Source of the DNA: Pseudomonadota bacterium
GTDB lineage: Bacteria; Pseudomonadota; Gammaproteobacteria; Burkholderiales; Rhodocyclaceae
Length of the DNA stretch: 51,641 nt
Reading direction: 5' to 3'
Assembly: GCA_026399515.1 (NCBI GenBank)
Contig: JAPLQT010000135.1
Coordinates: 1 to 51,641 of the forward strand
Numbering within the stretch: the stretch's first letter is position 1; every line of letters starts with the position of its first letter. This document shows, piece by piece, positions 1 to 8,235 of this stretch. The notes below the pieces were generated by a model. It was given only the letters and a program-made list of their open reading frames with translations, searched no databases and was not told where the DNA came from. The position numbers were made by a program, and so were the translations under genes.

Positions 1-1
1 G

Positions 2-58
2 GTCAGCCAGCACTACTTCCAGGTGGCGTTATCCCGGCTCAACGAAGGGCGCCCGTAA
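2..58 (+). CDS. 3' end of an unidentified gene (partial)
   Basis: An open frame enters from the left edge and stops at TAA (56-58). Its last residues read VSQHYFQVALSRLNEGRP, which looks like ordinary protein. Only 18 residues are visible and I do not recognise the family. It runs opposite to tRNA-Phe and the genes beyond it, so it belongs to another transcription unit. It could be chance. Confidence 0.3.
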   Translation, partial: VSQHYFQVALSRLNEGRP

Positions 59-93
59 CGCGTCCAGGAGGGGTTAAATCGGGTCGTGGTGTT

Positions 94-131
94 GTGCCAA
101 AATGCGCGCAAAACAGTGCCAAAATGCGCGC
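94..131. repeat. Two 16-bp direct repeats, period 22 bp
   Basis: The 16-mer GTGCCAAAATGCGCGC occurs at 94-109 and again at 116-131, separated by six A-rich bases. A 22-bp period puts both copies on nearly the same helix face, as for a dimeric regulator or integrase. Each copy loosely resembles an NtrC-type half-palindrome around CCAAAATG, but no sigma54 promoter is visible nearby. It lies between the partial gene and the 3' end of tRNA-Phe. Confidence 0.4.
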
Positions 132-177
132 GCGCTTACAGACTCTCCGGGAATTAATCGGTTGGACCTGAGGGGAA

Positions 178-253
<76 letters not shown>

Positions 254-275
254 ATGTCTTGCAAATGAGCGCGCG

Positions 276-304
276 ATTATAGCCGTGGTGCGTGCCTGAG
301 TCAA
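276..304 (-). promoter_or_regulatory. sigma70 promoter of tRNA-Phe
   Basis: On the minus strand the -35 box TTGACT (299-304) and the perfect -10 box TATAAT (276-281) are separated by 17 bases. The sequence just after the -10 box is CGCGCGC. Such a GC-rich discriminator is the usual mark of stringently controlled stable-RNA promoters. Confidence 0.88.
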
Positions 305-344
305 AGCGCAAACTTGACCGCGGACCGGGCGTTTGAAAGATCGC

Positions 345-1817
345 TCAAAGCCGGTAGTCGAGTTGAAGTTTCTGCTGAAGTTTCCTCGCCTGCTTGAAGG
401 CTTCCTTCAACACGTGGCGATGCAGCTCGTTCAAGTGGTCGGGATCGATGCGGTTGGCGGAGTCCGGCCTGGTTCCATCACCCTGCTGGTGGCGCAAACG
501 CAGTTGCTGAATGAAATAGAAACCCTCGACCATCGCCGCCACGTCGTCCCGGGCGAACTCCATGCGCTCGCCGGCTGCGCGCAGGCGCTGAACCGTCGAG
601 GTGTGGCTGATGCCGTTGGCCAGCGCGAAGATGCGGGCGGCATCGACAAAGGGCCGCGAGCCGAAAGCCTTGAGGTCGAGGGTGTGCGGAAACAGCTGGT
701 TCTTTTCATAGACGAAATCGCGAATAACGCCCAGCGGGGGAGCAGCCTGGACGGCATTCCCCGCCATGAAGCGCAGGAACATCGATGCCGTGCCGGTGCG
801 CGCCAGCAGCCAGTCGCGCAACTCATCGGCGAGGCTGTCCGCACCGAAGATGCAGCGCAGGTCGAAGAAGATCGTGGCGTTCAACAAAGCCTGCGGATTC
901 GCCGCGTGCAGCCAAGTGGAAAACTTGGCCCGCCATTCGGCGAGCGACAGGCACAATTCCGGGTTGCCTGCCATGATGTTGCCCTTGCACAGGGTGAAGC
1001 CGCAAGCGTCGAGCTTGCGATTGACCGCCTGGGCGAAAGGCAGAAAAGCCCCGCGCAGCGCTTCGGTCGCCTCGCCATTATCGTCGGGCCCCTGAAAGAT
1101 GATGCCGTTGTCCTGATCTGTGCTGAAAGTCTGCTCGAAGCGCCCTTCCGAGCCGAATGCCAGCCAGCACCACTCCACTTTCGGCAGGGTGAACTCGCTC
1201 GCGGTCAGTTCGATGATGCGCACCGTCAGGTGATCGTTGAGCGTGGAGATCAACTGAGTAAGCGCCTCGGCGGTACTGCCGTCGGCGAGCATCTGCATGG
1301 TCATACGGTGGATTTCGTCAGCCGCGGCGACCAGCGCGTCAAGGTCGCGAGCATTCCGGATGGCGCCGCTGATGGCCTTGACGCCGCCGCGTTGCAATTC
1401 GTAAATGTCCTCTTGCGACACGACGCCCACCAGTCGTCCGGCGGCGTCGACGACGATCACCTGGTGCACGCCGCGGCGCGCCATCAACAAGGCTGCCTGA
1501 TAGACGGTGGAGCGCCAGTTGAGCATCACCAGTCCGCTGTCGCTCATCACCGAGGCGATCCACTGTTCGACATCGCAGGATTTCGCCGCGACCCTATGCA
1601 GCAGGTCACGCAGGGTGAAGATGCCGATCGGCCGGTAGCTTTCCGGCTCGACGACGACGATGGAGCCGACCCGGTTCTCGGACATCAGCTGCAAGGCTTC
1701 GCGCAACGGCGTTTCTGGAGAGGCGGTGACTGGTTTGCGGCGTATCAGTGCCGCCAGTTGGCTGTGCAGGCTCAGGCCGGTGCCGCTCAAAGCGGATGGG
1801 CTGGGGGTCGGGGTCAT
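345..1817 (-). CDS. CBS-pair / DUF294 nucleotidyltransferase-like protein
   Basis: This 490-residue cytoplasmic protein has two CBS motifs (about residues 25-75 and 85-142), which in this family form an adenine-nucleotide sensing pair. A DUF294 putative nucleotidyltransferase domain follows, with GSEGR at 222-226 and DQDNG at 234-238, and then a helical DUF294_C region. Family members resemble GlnD-type transferases, but their substrate is generally unknown. It is the last gene of a minus-strand group, 11 bases after the kinase-exonuclease fusion. As I recall, DUF294 and exonuclease genes accompany CrbS/VC2705-type acetate-uptake loci in Vibrio and Pseudomonas, so a role in carbon or energy signalling is plausible but inferred. 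Confidence 0.85.
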   Translation of the reverse strand: MTPTPSPSALSGTGLSLHSQLAALIRRKPVTASPETPLREALQLMSENRVGSIVVVEPESYRPIGIFTLRDLLHRVAAKSCDVEQWIASVMSDSGLVMLNWRSTVYQAALLMARRGVHQVIVVDAAGRLVGVVSQEDIYELQRGGVKAISGAIRNARDLDALVAAADEIHRMTMQMLADGSTAEALTQLISTLNDHLTVRIIELTASEFTLPKVEWCWLAFGSEGRFEQTFSTDQDNGIIFQGPDDNGEATEALRGAFLPFAQAVNRKLDACGFTLCKGNIMAGNPELCLSLAEWRAKFSTWLHAANPQALLNATIFFDLRCIFGADSLADELRDWLLARTGTASMFLRFMAGNAVQAAPPLGVIRDFVYEKNQLFPHTLDLKAFGSRPFVDAARIFALANGISHTSTVQRLRAAGERMEFARDDVAAMVEGFYFIQQLRLRHQQGDGTRPDSANRIDPDHLNELHRHVLKEAFKQARKLQQKLQLDYRL

Positions 1818-1828
1818 GTCGGGATTCG

Positions 1829-4021
1829 TCAGTACTGGACTCGGGCGGAATAGGTTTTCCGGGCGGCGGCAAGCGCCTCGCCCAGGGTGCGGATGCCCAT
1901 GTCGTTGAGCAGCGGGATCATGCGCAAGAATACTTCGCCGGTCACGATGGCATCGCCCAGCGCCGTATGGCGGCCGATGATGGCAATGCCCAGGCGTTCG
2001 GCGATGAGTTCGAGCTTGTGGGATTCCTGGTTGGGATGGATGACCGCGGAGAGCAGCAGCGTGTCGAGCACCGGCTGGGTAAAGCGGATGCCGGTCGACG
2101 CTTCCTTGAGTTGCAGGAAGCGCATGTCAAACGCGGCGTTGTGCGCCACCAGTACCGTATCTTCGCAGAAGCGGTGGAAATCCGGGAGGACCCTCTCGAT
2201 TGCCGGCTGGCCGTCCAGCATCTCCTGGCTGAGTCCATGGATGGCGATCGATTCGGCGCTCATCCCGCGCCGCGGATCCACCAATTGCTCGAAGCTCTCA
2301 CCGCGCAGCATGCGCCCATTGACGATGCGCACCGCGCCGAACTGGATGATCTCATCGCCCTCCGAGGGTTGCAGGCCGGTGGTTTCGGTATCGAACGCCG
2401 TATAGGTGAGCTCGGTCAGCAGGCGGTCATCGAGCGCGTGATCCTGGTCGCTGTGCCTGAACAGGTCGAAATCGTAGTATTCCGGCCGGCTCTCGCCGCG
2501 CAGCAGGGCGACGGGCTCGATCGCATCGTGTCTTGCCGCCACCGGAATCAACAGGCGAAAGTAGGCCAACTGCGTCGCGCTGTCGCGCTTGAACCAGAGT
2601 TCGCCGCCATGACGATCCATGATGTCGCGCAAAGTCAGCGGGCTGTTCTCGCCGGACAGGTTCATCGGTTCCAGTTCCCAGCCATGCAGTGTTTCCGTGG
2701 AGATGGGAGCGCCCATCCAGACCATGTCGAGATGGGCCAGCCTGCCGGATTGAGCCAGGCGAAAACGCAGCAGGCGGATGTCGAAGGATTCCTGTAGACG
2801 TCCGGCGAGATAGCTGATGGCCTGGATCAGCGAGAAGCTGTCCACCTTGATCCAGAGATCGGCATCGAGGGCATCTATCTTCACGCTCAGGCCGAATTTG
2901 CTTTCGATGCGGCGTTGCGCGGCGGCGATCAGGTCGGCGCCGAGCATTTCTTCCAGCGGCCAGCGCGCCTTCATCGCATCGGCATGGCTGTCCAGGGTTT
3001 GGTCGAGGCGCTGTCCCATGGCCAGCACTTCGTCGCCGATGATGTGCAGAAAGCGCTCACGCGGTTCGGCTTCGATATCCGGATATTCCAGCAGGGTCTC
3101 CACCGCGGCCCGGATGTTGGCCAGGGCGGCGCGGCTGCCTTCGGTCAGATTCTGCAGCAACTCGTCGCGTTTGGTTTCACTGTCGACGGCGCGGGTGATG
3201 TTGTCCAGCATCAGCACATAGCCGCCGATGCTGCGCGGGGCATTTTCTTCGGTTCCTTCGCCATCGCCGCCAGTGGCGGAGAGCACCGGCGCCATTTGCA
3301 CACGGATCAACTGGCCGGCACGGGTGGCGGTGACGAAATGAGTCGACGGTTGGCTGCCCTGGGTTGCCAGACGCGTCTGCAAGCTGTCCAGTGCGTGGGC
3401 AATCAGATTGCGGTCGAACACCGAGAAAATCGAGCGGCCGAGGCCCAGCAACGGCGCCGAGCCGGCTCCATCGCTCCCCTCCTGGACAAAGGCGCGGAAC
3501 TGCAAGCGTGCCCGGTTGTTGTAAAGCAGGATGCGGCCGTCGAGATTGCAGACCACAACGCTCTGGGTCAATTCCGACATCAAGGCCGCGAGACGGTTCT
3601 TTTCTTCGACGAGCGAAGTGTTGGCGCGGCGGATCTGCGATTCGACATCGCTGAGCAGGTCGTCGCGCTGCTGCGCCAGCTCATTGACCGCCCGGCCGAG
3701 CAACTGCACTTCGGGCGGGCCCTCGGGCATCACGCGAAAATTCCGATTGGCGCCGAGCATCAGGCGCATCAGCTCGGCCATTTTCAGCAGCCCTTGCACA
3801 TACTGGTTGAACAGGCCACGCAACAAAGCCACGCCGATGGCGAAGCCCAGTCCGGTCATCATGATCCCGATCGGCAGACGCGGCAGCAACAGACCTGCTA
3901 ACGCCTGTCCTTCGGCCTCGGACATTTCGGCCATCAGCAACACCGCCGTCAATAAGAACGGTCCGGTGATCAACAAGCCCAGCACGGCAATCGCCAGGAC
4001 GTAACGCCAGCGAGCATTCAT
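1829..4021 (-). CDS. Membrane sensor (degenerate kinase) fused to DnaQ-type 3'-5' exonuclease
   Basis: The protein has 730 residues. Two membrane helices lie near residues 7-32 and 45-70. A coiled or HAMP-like linker, a PAS-like region and a kinase-like region (about 290-490) follow. The position of the kinase H-box holds no phospho-accepting histidine (KRDELLQNLTEG), so this part is probably a pseudokinase. The last 190 residues are a DEDDh exonuclease domain: Exo I FDTETTGL, Exo II VAHNAAFDMRFL, Exo III GRHTALGDA. The start overlaps the stop of the receiver gene by 4 bases (ATGA), implying coupled translation. The nuclease half looks intact. Whether it acts on DNA, RNA or nucleotides cannot be seen. 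Confidence 0.85.
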   Translation of the reverse strand: MNARWRYVLAIAVLGLLITGPFLLTAVLLMAEMSEAEGQALAGLLLPRLPIGIMMTGLGFAIGVALLRGLFNQYVQGLLKMAELMRLMLGANRNFRVMPEGPPEVQLLGRAVNELAQQRDDLLSDVESQIRRANTSLVEEKNRLAALMSELTQSVVVCNLDGRILLYNNRARLQFRAFVQEGSDGAGSAPLLGLGRSIFSVFDRNLIAHALDSLQTRLATQGSQPSTHFVTATRAGQLIRVQMAPVLSATGGDGEGTEENAPRSIGGYVLMLDNITRAVDSETKRDELLQNLTEGSRAALANIRAAVETLLEYPDIEAEPRERFLHIIGDEVLAMGQRLDQTLDSHADAMKARWPLEEMLGADLIAAAQRRIESKFGLSVKIDALDADLWIKVDSFSLIQAISYLAGRLQESFDIRLLRFRLAQSGRLAHLDMVWMGAPISTETLHGWELEPMNLSGENSPLTLRDIMDRHGGELWFKRDSATQLAYFRLLIPVAARHDAIEPVALLRGESRPEYYDFDLFRHSDQDHALDDRLLTELTYTAFDTETTGLQPSEGDEIIQFGAVRIVNGRMLRGESFEQLVDPRRGMSAESIAIHGLSQEMLDGQPAIERVLPDFHRFCEDTVLVAHNAAFDMRFLQLKEASTGIRFTQPVLDTLLLSAVIHPNQESHKLELIAERLGIAIIGRHTALGDAIVTGEVFLRMIPLLNDMGIRTLGEALAAARKTYSARVQY

Positions 4022-4398
4022 GCCGTACTGTCCAGCCCCAGCACCGACCTGATCTTCGCCACCAGATCCTTGGTCGAAAACGGTTTGGTGATATAGGCGT
4101 CGGCGCCCAGCGCCATGCCTTTCTGCACTTCGGTGTCGCGTCCCTTGGCTGTAAGCATGACGATCTTGATAGCCGTCCAGGCCGGATTGGCGCGAATTTC
4201 CTGACAGACCTCGAAGCCGCTCTTCTTGGGCATCATGACGTCGAGCAGCACCAGATCGGGCTGAATTTCGGCAATCTTCTTCAACGCCTCTTCGCCATCG
4301 ACAGCCACCGACACCAGGTAACCTTCGCGCGTCATCAGGAACTCGAGCGAAATGACGATGTTCGGCTCGTCGTCGACAATCAGGATTTTCCGGCTCAT
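4018..4398 (-). CDS. Single-domain response regulator (CheY-like receiver)
   Basis: This 126-residue protein is a receiver domain only. It has the acidic pair in ILIVDDEPN, the phospho-acceptor Asp in LVLLDVMMPKKSG, a Thr in MLTAKG and the conserved Lys in ITKPFS. No output domain is present. It overlaps the upstream symporter-kinase by 4 bases and the downstream exonuclease fusion by 4 bases, so it is the likely phosphorylation partner of the hybrid kinase. In the CrbS/CrbR system the regulator carries a LuxR-type DNA-binding domain. Here that output is missing and must be supplied elsewhere or by protein contact. Confidence 0.92.
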   Translation of the reverse strand: MSRKILIVDDEPNIVISLEFLMTREGYLVSVAVDGEEALKKIAEIQPDLVLLDVMMPKKSGFEVCQEIRANPAWTAIKIVMLTAKGRDTEVQKGMALGADAYITKPFSTKDLVAKIRSVLGLDSTA

Positions 4399-7181
4399 GC
4401 CCTCTCCTCCTCAGCCTTGTTCCTCCGCACCGTGCGCAACGGCAGGGAGAATGAAAACGTGGCGCCGGCCTTTCCCGGTTCCGTCCCGCTCTCCACCCAC
4501 AGGCGACCGCCGAAATGCTCGATGATCTGACGGCTGATCGGCAGGCCCAGACCGGTGCCCTGAGGCTTGCCGGTCAACACGTCGCTGCTTTCCCCTCCCT
4601 GGCGGAACTTCTCGAAAATAATCGCCTGATCCTCCTTGGGGATGCCGGGTCCGTTGTCGGCGACATCGACGCACAGTTCATGGCCGGCCTGCCGCAAGCG
4701 GACCACGACACTGCCCACCCCGGGAACACAGAATTTCACCGCATTCGACAACAGGTTGATCATAACCTGGATCAGCCGGTCGCGATCCGCGGGAATCGGC
4801 GCCACTGCGGGCGGCAGCTTGACCTCCAGCTCGATGTCACGCTCCTTGAAAAGCTGGCTGGTGGCGTCCACCGATTGCAGTACCACGTCGCGCAAATCGA
4901 CCTCGATGGTATGCCATTCGGCCTGGCCCGACTCGATCTTGGCCAGATCGAGAACCTGGTTGATCAGCCGGGTCAGGCGCTCGGTCTCGGCGACGATGAT
5001 GCCGAGGAAACGTTTGCGCTCGTCCAGTCCTGTCCTGGGGTCGTCGCGCAGCATCTCGGAGAAGGCGCGAATCGACGTCAGGGGCGTGCGCAATTCGTGG
5101 GTGATGGTGGACATGAAATCATCCTTGAGCCGGTCGAGTTCCTTCAGGCGCTCATTGGCAGCCCGCAAATCGCGCGTCGCCGCCGAGAGTTCCCGCGACT
5201 GCTGCTCCAACTGACGGCTATAGGCGCGCACCTGGGACGCCTCGTCGAGAATGTTCATCACTTCATCCAGGCCCAGCGGCTCCTCCTGCACCACCGACGC
5301 CATCATGACCCGCGCCGAGGCGCTGCCGATGGCGCCGGACAGCAGGTTCTCGGCGTACAACACCAGGTTGGCGTCGGCGACCAGCTCGTCGACTGAAGCG
5401 ACGCCTCGCTGCCGCGCATACTGGTTGAAAGCCTCATACGCCCGCTCGGGACCGAGGAAGCGGCCGATCAAGGGCAGCAGGTCCCGCACCTGGGCGCTGC
5501 CGCGCCAGAAGCGGGCGCCCGTGGGCGCCTGCGCGCCGCGGAAAGCATCGACGAAGAGCGTCGCCTGTCCCGCCTCGCGCGCGTTCGGCTGCCGCAGCAA
5601 GGACACGCCGAGATAGGCGCCGATATTCGCCAGCATGCTCCAGAACAGGCAATGGGCGATCTCGTCCAGACCGGTCAAGCCGAACAGTTGTTGCGGCTTG
5701 AGCAGCGTCACCTCGAACAGGCCCAGTTCCATGAAGTCGGACGGCAACCAGCCGGACTTGGCGAAGGATGGCAACAGCAAGGTATAGCCCCATACCAGGA
5801 AGCCGGCGGAAAGCCCCGCCAGCGCTCCGGAACGAGTGCCTCCCTTCCAGTACAGGGCACCGACGATCACTGGCGCGAACTGCGCCACGGCGGAAAATGA
5901 AATCAGGCCGATGCCGACCAGGGCATAAGCTTCCCCGGCAACCCGGAAGTAGAGGTAGCCGAGCATCAGGATGATGACGATGGCCCAGCGGCGGATACTC
6001 AGCAACTGCCACGAGAGATCGGTGCTCCGCGACAGACCCAGCCATTCCCAGCGCAGCATGATCGGCATGATCAGGTCGTTGCAGATCATGGTCGACAGGG
6101 CGATGGTTTCGACGATCACCATGCCGGTCGCCGCCGACAGGCCGCCGATAAACACCAACAAGGCCAGCGCCTGTTGCTGATGCACCATCGGCAACGTCAA
6201 CACGAAAGTGTCCGCATCCACCCCGCCCTCGATGCTCCCGCCGCCAAAATGCAGCAAGCCGCCGAGCGCGATCGGCAACACGAAAACATTGATCAGCAAC
6301 AGGTACAGCGGGAACAGCCAGACGGCACGGCCCAAGTGATTTTCGTTGACGTTCTCAACCACGGCGATCTGGAACTGGCGGGGCAGCAGCATGATCGCCG
6401 CCATGGAAAGAAAAGTCAGCGAAGCCCAGCTGCTGTAGTTGCCGCTGAAGCTCATCAGGGCATCGAGTTTGGGTACGAGGCTGGCGCGCGCGAAGATGTC
6501 GGCGAACCCGTCATATATACCGAAGGTGACGAAGATTCCCACCGCCACGAAGGCCAGCAGCTTGACCACCGACTCGAAGGCGATGGCCGCAACCAGTCCT
6601 TCGTGACGCTCGGTCGCGTCGAGATGCCGGGTACCGAACAGGATGGTGAATACCGCCATGATCAGCGCCACGTAAAAAGTGCTGTCCTGCAACAAGGGCA
6701 AGGCCGCAGCACGCGCCGGCATGACGATCTCGGGATAATGCAACAGGATCGTGAAGCTGTTGGACACCGCCTTCAATTGCAGCGCGATGTAGGGAATGAC
6801 GCCGACCACCGCGATGACGGTGACCAGGCCGCCGAGCAGTTGGCTCTTGCCGTAGCGGGCGGCGACGAAGTCGGCGATGGAAGTGATGCGATTGGCCTTG
6901 GCGATGCGGATCATTTTCAGCATCGCAAACCACCACAAGGCCATCATCAGCGTCGGCCCCAGGTAGATCGGCAGGAAACCGATGCCGGTTGCGGCGGCGC
7001 GGCCGACGCTGCCGTAGTAGGTCCAGGTAGTGCAGTAGACCGCCAGCGACAACGCGTATATGGTCGGGCTGGCAATGATCGAGCGGCCGGCGTCGGCACG
7101 CCGGTCGCCGTACCAGGCAATGGCGAAGAGCACGCCCAGATAGGCAAACGATACCAGCGCGATGAACCAGGCTTGCAGCAT
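4395..7181 (-). CDS. Sodium:solute symporter / histidine kinase hybrid (CrbS/CbrA type)
   Basis: With the start at 7181 the protein has 928 residues. The first half is a sodium:solute-symporter-like module of about 12-13 membrane helices. A STAC-like linker and coiled coil follow, then a histidine kinase with H-box STITHELRTPL, N-box VMINLLSNAVKF, G1 VADNGPGIP and G2 GTGLGLPIS. The domain order matches CbrA (carbon/nitrogen balance in Pseudomonas) and CrbS (acetate switch in Vibrio). The frame runs open further upstream, but MLQAWFIALVSF begins the first helix and this ATG overlaps the preceding stop as TGATG. A receiver gene follows with a 4-base overlap. Sensing of acetate or another small acid is inferred. 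Confidence 0.9.
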   Translation of the reverse strand: MLQAWFIALVSFAYLGVLFAIAWYGDRRADAGRSIIASPTIYALSLAVYCTTWTYYGSVGRAAATGIGFLPIYLGPTLMMALWWFAMLKMIRIAKANRITSIADFVAARYGKSQLLGGLVTVIAVVGVIPYIALQLKAVSNSFTILLHYPEIVMPARAAALPLLQDSTFYVALIMAVFTILFGTRHLDATERHEGLVAAIAFESVVKLLAFVAVGIFVTFGIYDGFADIFARASLVPKLDALMSFSGNYSSWASLTFLSMAAIMLLPRQFQIAVVENVNENHLGRAVWLFPLYLLLINVFVLPIALGGLLHFGGGSIEGGVDADTFVLTLPMVHQQQALALLVFIGGLSAATGMVIVETIALSTMICNDLIMPIMLRWEWLGLSRSTDLSWQLLSIRRWAIVIILMLGYLYFRVAGEAYALVGIGLISFSAVAQFAPVIVGALYWKGGTRSGALAGLSAGFLVWGYTLLLPSFAKSGWLPSDFMELGLFEVTLLKPQQLFGLTGLDEIAHCLFWSMLANIGAYLGVSLLRQPNAREAGQATLFVDAFRGAQAPTGARFWRGSAQVRDLLPLIGRFLGPERAYEAFNQYARQRGVASVDELVADANLVLYAENLLSGAIGSASARVMMASVVQEEPLGLDEVMNILDEASQVRAYSRQLEQQSRELSAATRDLRAANERLKELDRLKDDFMSTITHELRTPLTSIRAFSEMLRDDPRTGLDERKRFLGIIVAETERLTRLINQVLDLAKIESGQAEWHTIEVDLRDVVLQSVDATSQLFKERDIELEVKLPPAVAPIPADRDRLIQVMINLLSNAVKFCVPGVGSVVVRLRQAGHELCVDVADNGPGIPKEDQAIIFEKFRQGGESSDVLTGKPQGTGLGLPISRQIIEHFGGRLWVESGTEPGKAGATFSFSLPLRTVRRNKAEEERA

Positions 7182-7381
7182 CAATCGCTCCGATGCTCGA
7201 TAACCCACGCCATCAGCGCGATCAAGCCAGCCCAGGCGAGAAAGATATAGGCATACAGCAAGGGAATGCCAAACAGGTCGGTGCCCCGGTTGAAAAGAAA
7301 CAACAGCGGGTAGTTGAGCAGGACGCAGCCGAGCAGAAAGGTTGCCGCCAAGCGCTGGCCTGTCAGACGGGATCTGTTCAT
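7181..7381 (-). CDS. Small two-helix membrane protein
   Basis: This 66-residue protein has two hydrophobic helices (about 12-30 and 38-60) joined by a short loop containing NRGTD. The start at 7381 was chosen because an AAAGGAGA ribosome site lies 5-6 bases upstream; an earlier in-frame start lacks one. Its stop overlaps the start of the symporter-kinase (TGATG). By position and size it resembles the small partner subunits of sodium:solute symporters (DUF4212/DUF485), although its sequence does not show either signature. It may help the hybrid kinase fold or sense; that is inference. Confidence 0.7.
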   Translation of the reverse strand: MNRSRLTGQRLAATFLLGCVLLNYPLLFLFNRGTDLFGIPLLYAYIFLAWAGLIALMAWVIEHRSD

Positions 7382-7456
7382 GGCGTCTCCTTTCTCGCGA
7401 CCGATTATAGCGCCCGGCCTGGGGCGCAACTGCCTGCAAAGCCAGTATTCCTTGCG

Positions 7457-7768
7457 CTAAGCGCCGAGACAGCTGAGTCCGTTCATCTCGCAGATCATGC
7501 GTTTCAAGTAGGCGAGAAAGATCCACAGCCAGAACAGCAGGAAGAAAGTGAGGAAGGGCAAGTGCCGGTCGATGATCAGTTTCGGTGTGATGAAACGCAC
7601 TGCCTTGATGGCCGGCCGGGTGATCACATCGAACAATTGATAGACAGGGTTCGTCGCCCGCCGGCCACCGGCAAGCAACGCCAGCAAGCCTTGTCCGAGC
7701 AGCGTCAGCAGCGCCACCTCGGTCAGGACGCGGAGGATGCTGATGACGAGAATTTCCGGGGTAGCCAA
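7457..7768 (-). CDS. YggT-family integral membrane protein
   Basis: This 103-residue protein has hydrophobic helices near residues 8-33 and 70-90. Between them is the YggT-type segment NPVYQLFDVITRPAIKAVRF. The predicted start is TTG; no better Met is visible in frame. YggT proteins are poorly understood inner-membrane proteins linked to osmotic tolerance and often lie near cell-division genes, which is not the case here. It sits between the DUF4212 gene and the two-helix protein. Confidence 0.72.
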   Translation of the reverse strand: MATPEILVISILRVLTEVALLTLLGQGLLALLAGGRRATNPVYQLFDVITRPAIKAVRFITPKLIIDRHLPFLTFFLLFWLWIFLAYLKRMICEMNGLSCLGA

Positions 7769-7823
7769 TGCGTAAGCTCGGGACTTGTCGGCGGAGCGCT
7801 AATGGTCTGTCCGGGAAACGGCT

Positions 7824-8090
7824 CTATTTATCGCCGTGTTCCCGGTCACCGTATGCGTCGTCAAGCCTGTTCATGTAATGCGCGTAATACCCGATGATTG
7901 CCACATACACGATCAGCGAGCCTTGAGCGCTCATATAAAAACCCAAAGGAAAACCAAGAAAGGTAATGGTATTCAGTTCGCGGGCGAAATATCCCATGAC
8001 AAAAGTGACCACGAACCATACCGCAAGCAAGAGGATGGTCACTCTCAGGTTGCGGTGCCAATATTCCTTTTGCTCAGCGCTCAGCTGCAT
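7824..8090 (-). CDS. DUF4212 symporter small subunit
   Basis: The start MQLSAEQKEYWHRNLR is typical of DUF4212, the small partner of VC_2705-type sodium:solute symporters, and gives 88 residues with two membrane helices. An upstream GTG at 8135 is in frame but has no ribosome site, and family convention favours 8090. Its usual large partner is not adjacent. The neighbouring symporter is of the ActP type and already has its own DUF485 partner. It may serve the symporter-like half of the hybrid kinase downstream. Confidence 0.8.
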   Translation of the reverse strand: MQLSAEQKEYWHRNLRVTILLLAVWFVVTFVMGYFARELNTITFLGFPLGFYMSAQGSLIVYVAIIGYYAHYMNRLDDAYGDREHGDK

Positions 8091-8187
8091 TTGGTGGGGA
8101 CCCGATTCAACTCCCAAGATCATCAACCCATCCACTCATAAGTGTCAATGGTGCCGGATACGATAAGCGCGCCGGGTGCACCAAGAA

Positions 8188-8216
8188 AAAGGCCCTTCCT
8201 TTGGGGAAGGGCCTTT
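8188..8216 (-). terminator. Intrinsic terminator after actP-like gene
   Basis: A perfect 12-bp stem (arms 8188-8199 and 8205-8216) with a 5-base loop is followed on the minus strand by TTTTTCTT. It lies 20 bases past the stop of the acetate-type symporter, separating it from the DUF4212 group. Confidence 0.93.
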
Positions 8217-8235
8217 CAGTTTGACCTAGGCCTGC

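Noticed and set aside
333..1853. Long plus-strand open frame opposite the CBS-DUF294 gene
   Set aside because: It is a GC-driven shadow; the minus-strand frame carries the CBS and DUF294 motifs.
7182..7526. Upstream extension of the symporter-kinase frame
   Set aside because: The extension is Arg/Pro-rich, lacks membrane character and overlaps the small two-helix gene, which has a strong ribosome site.
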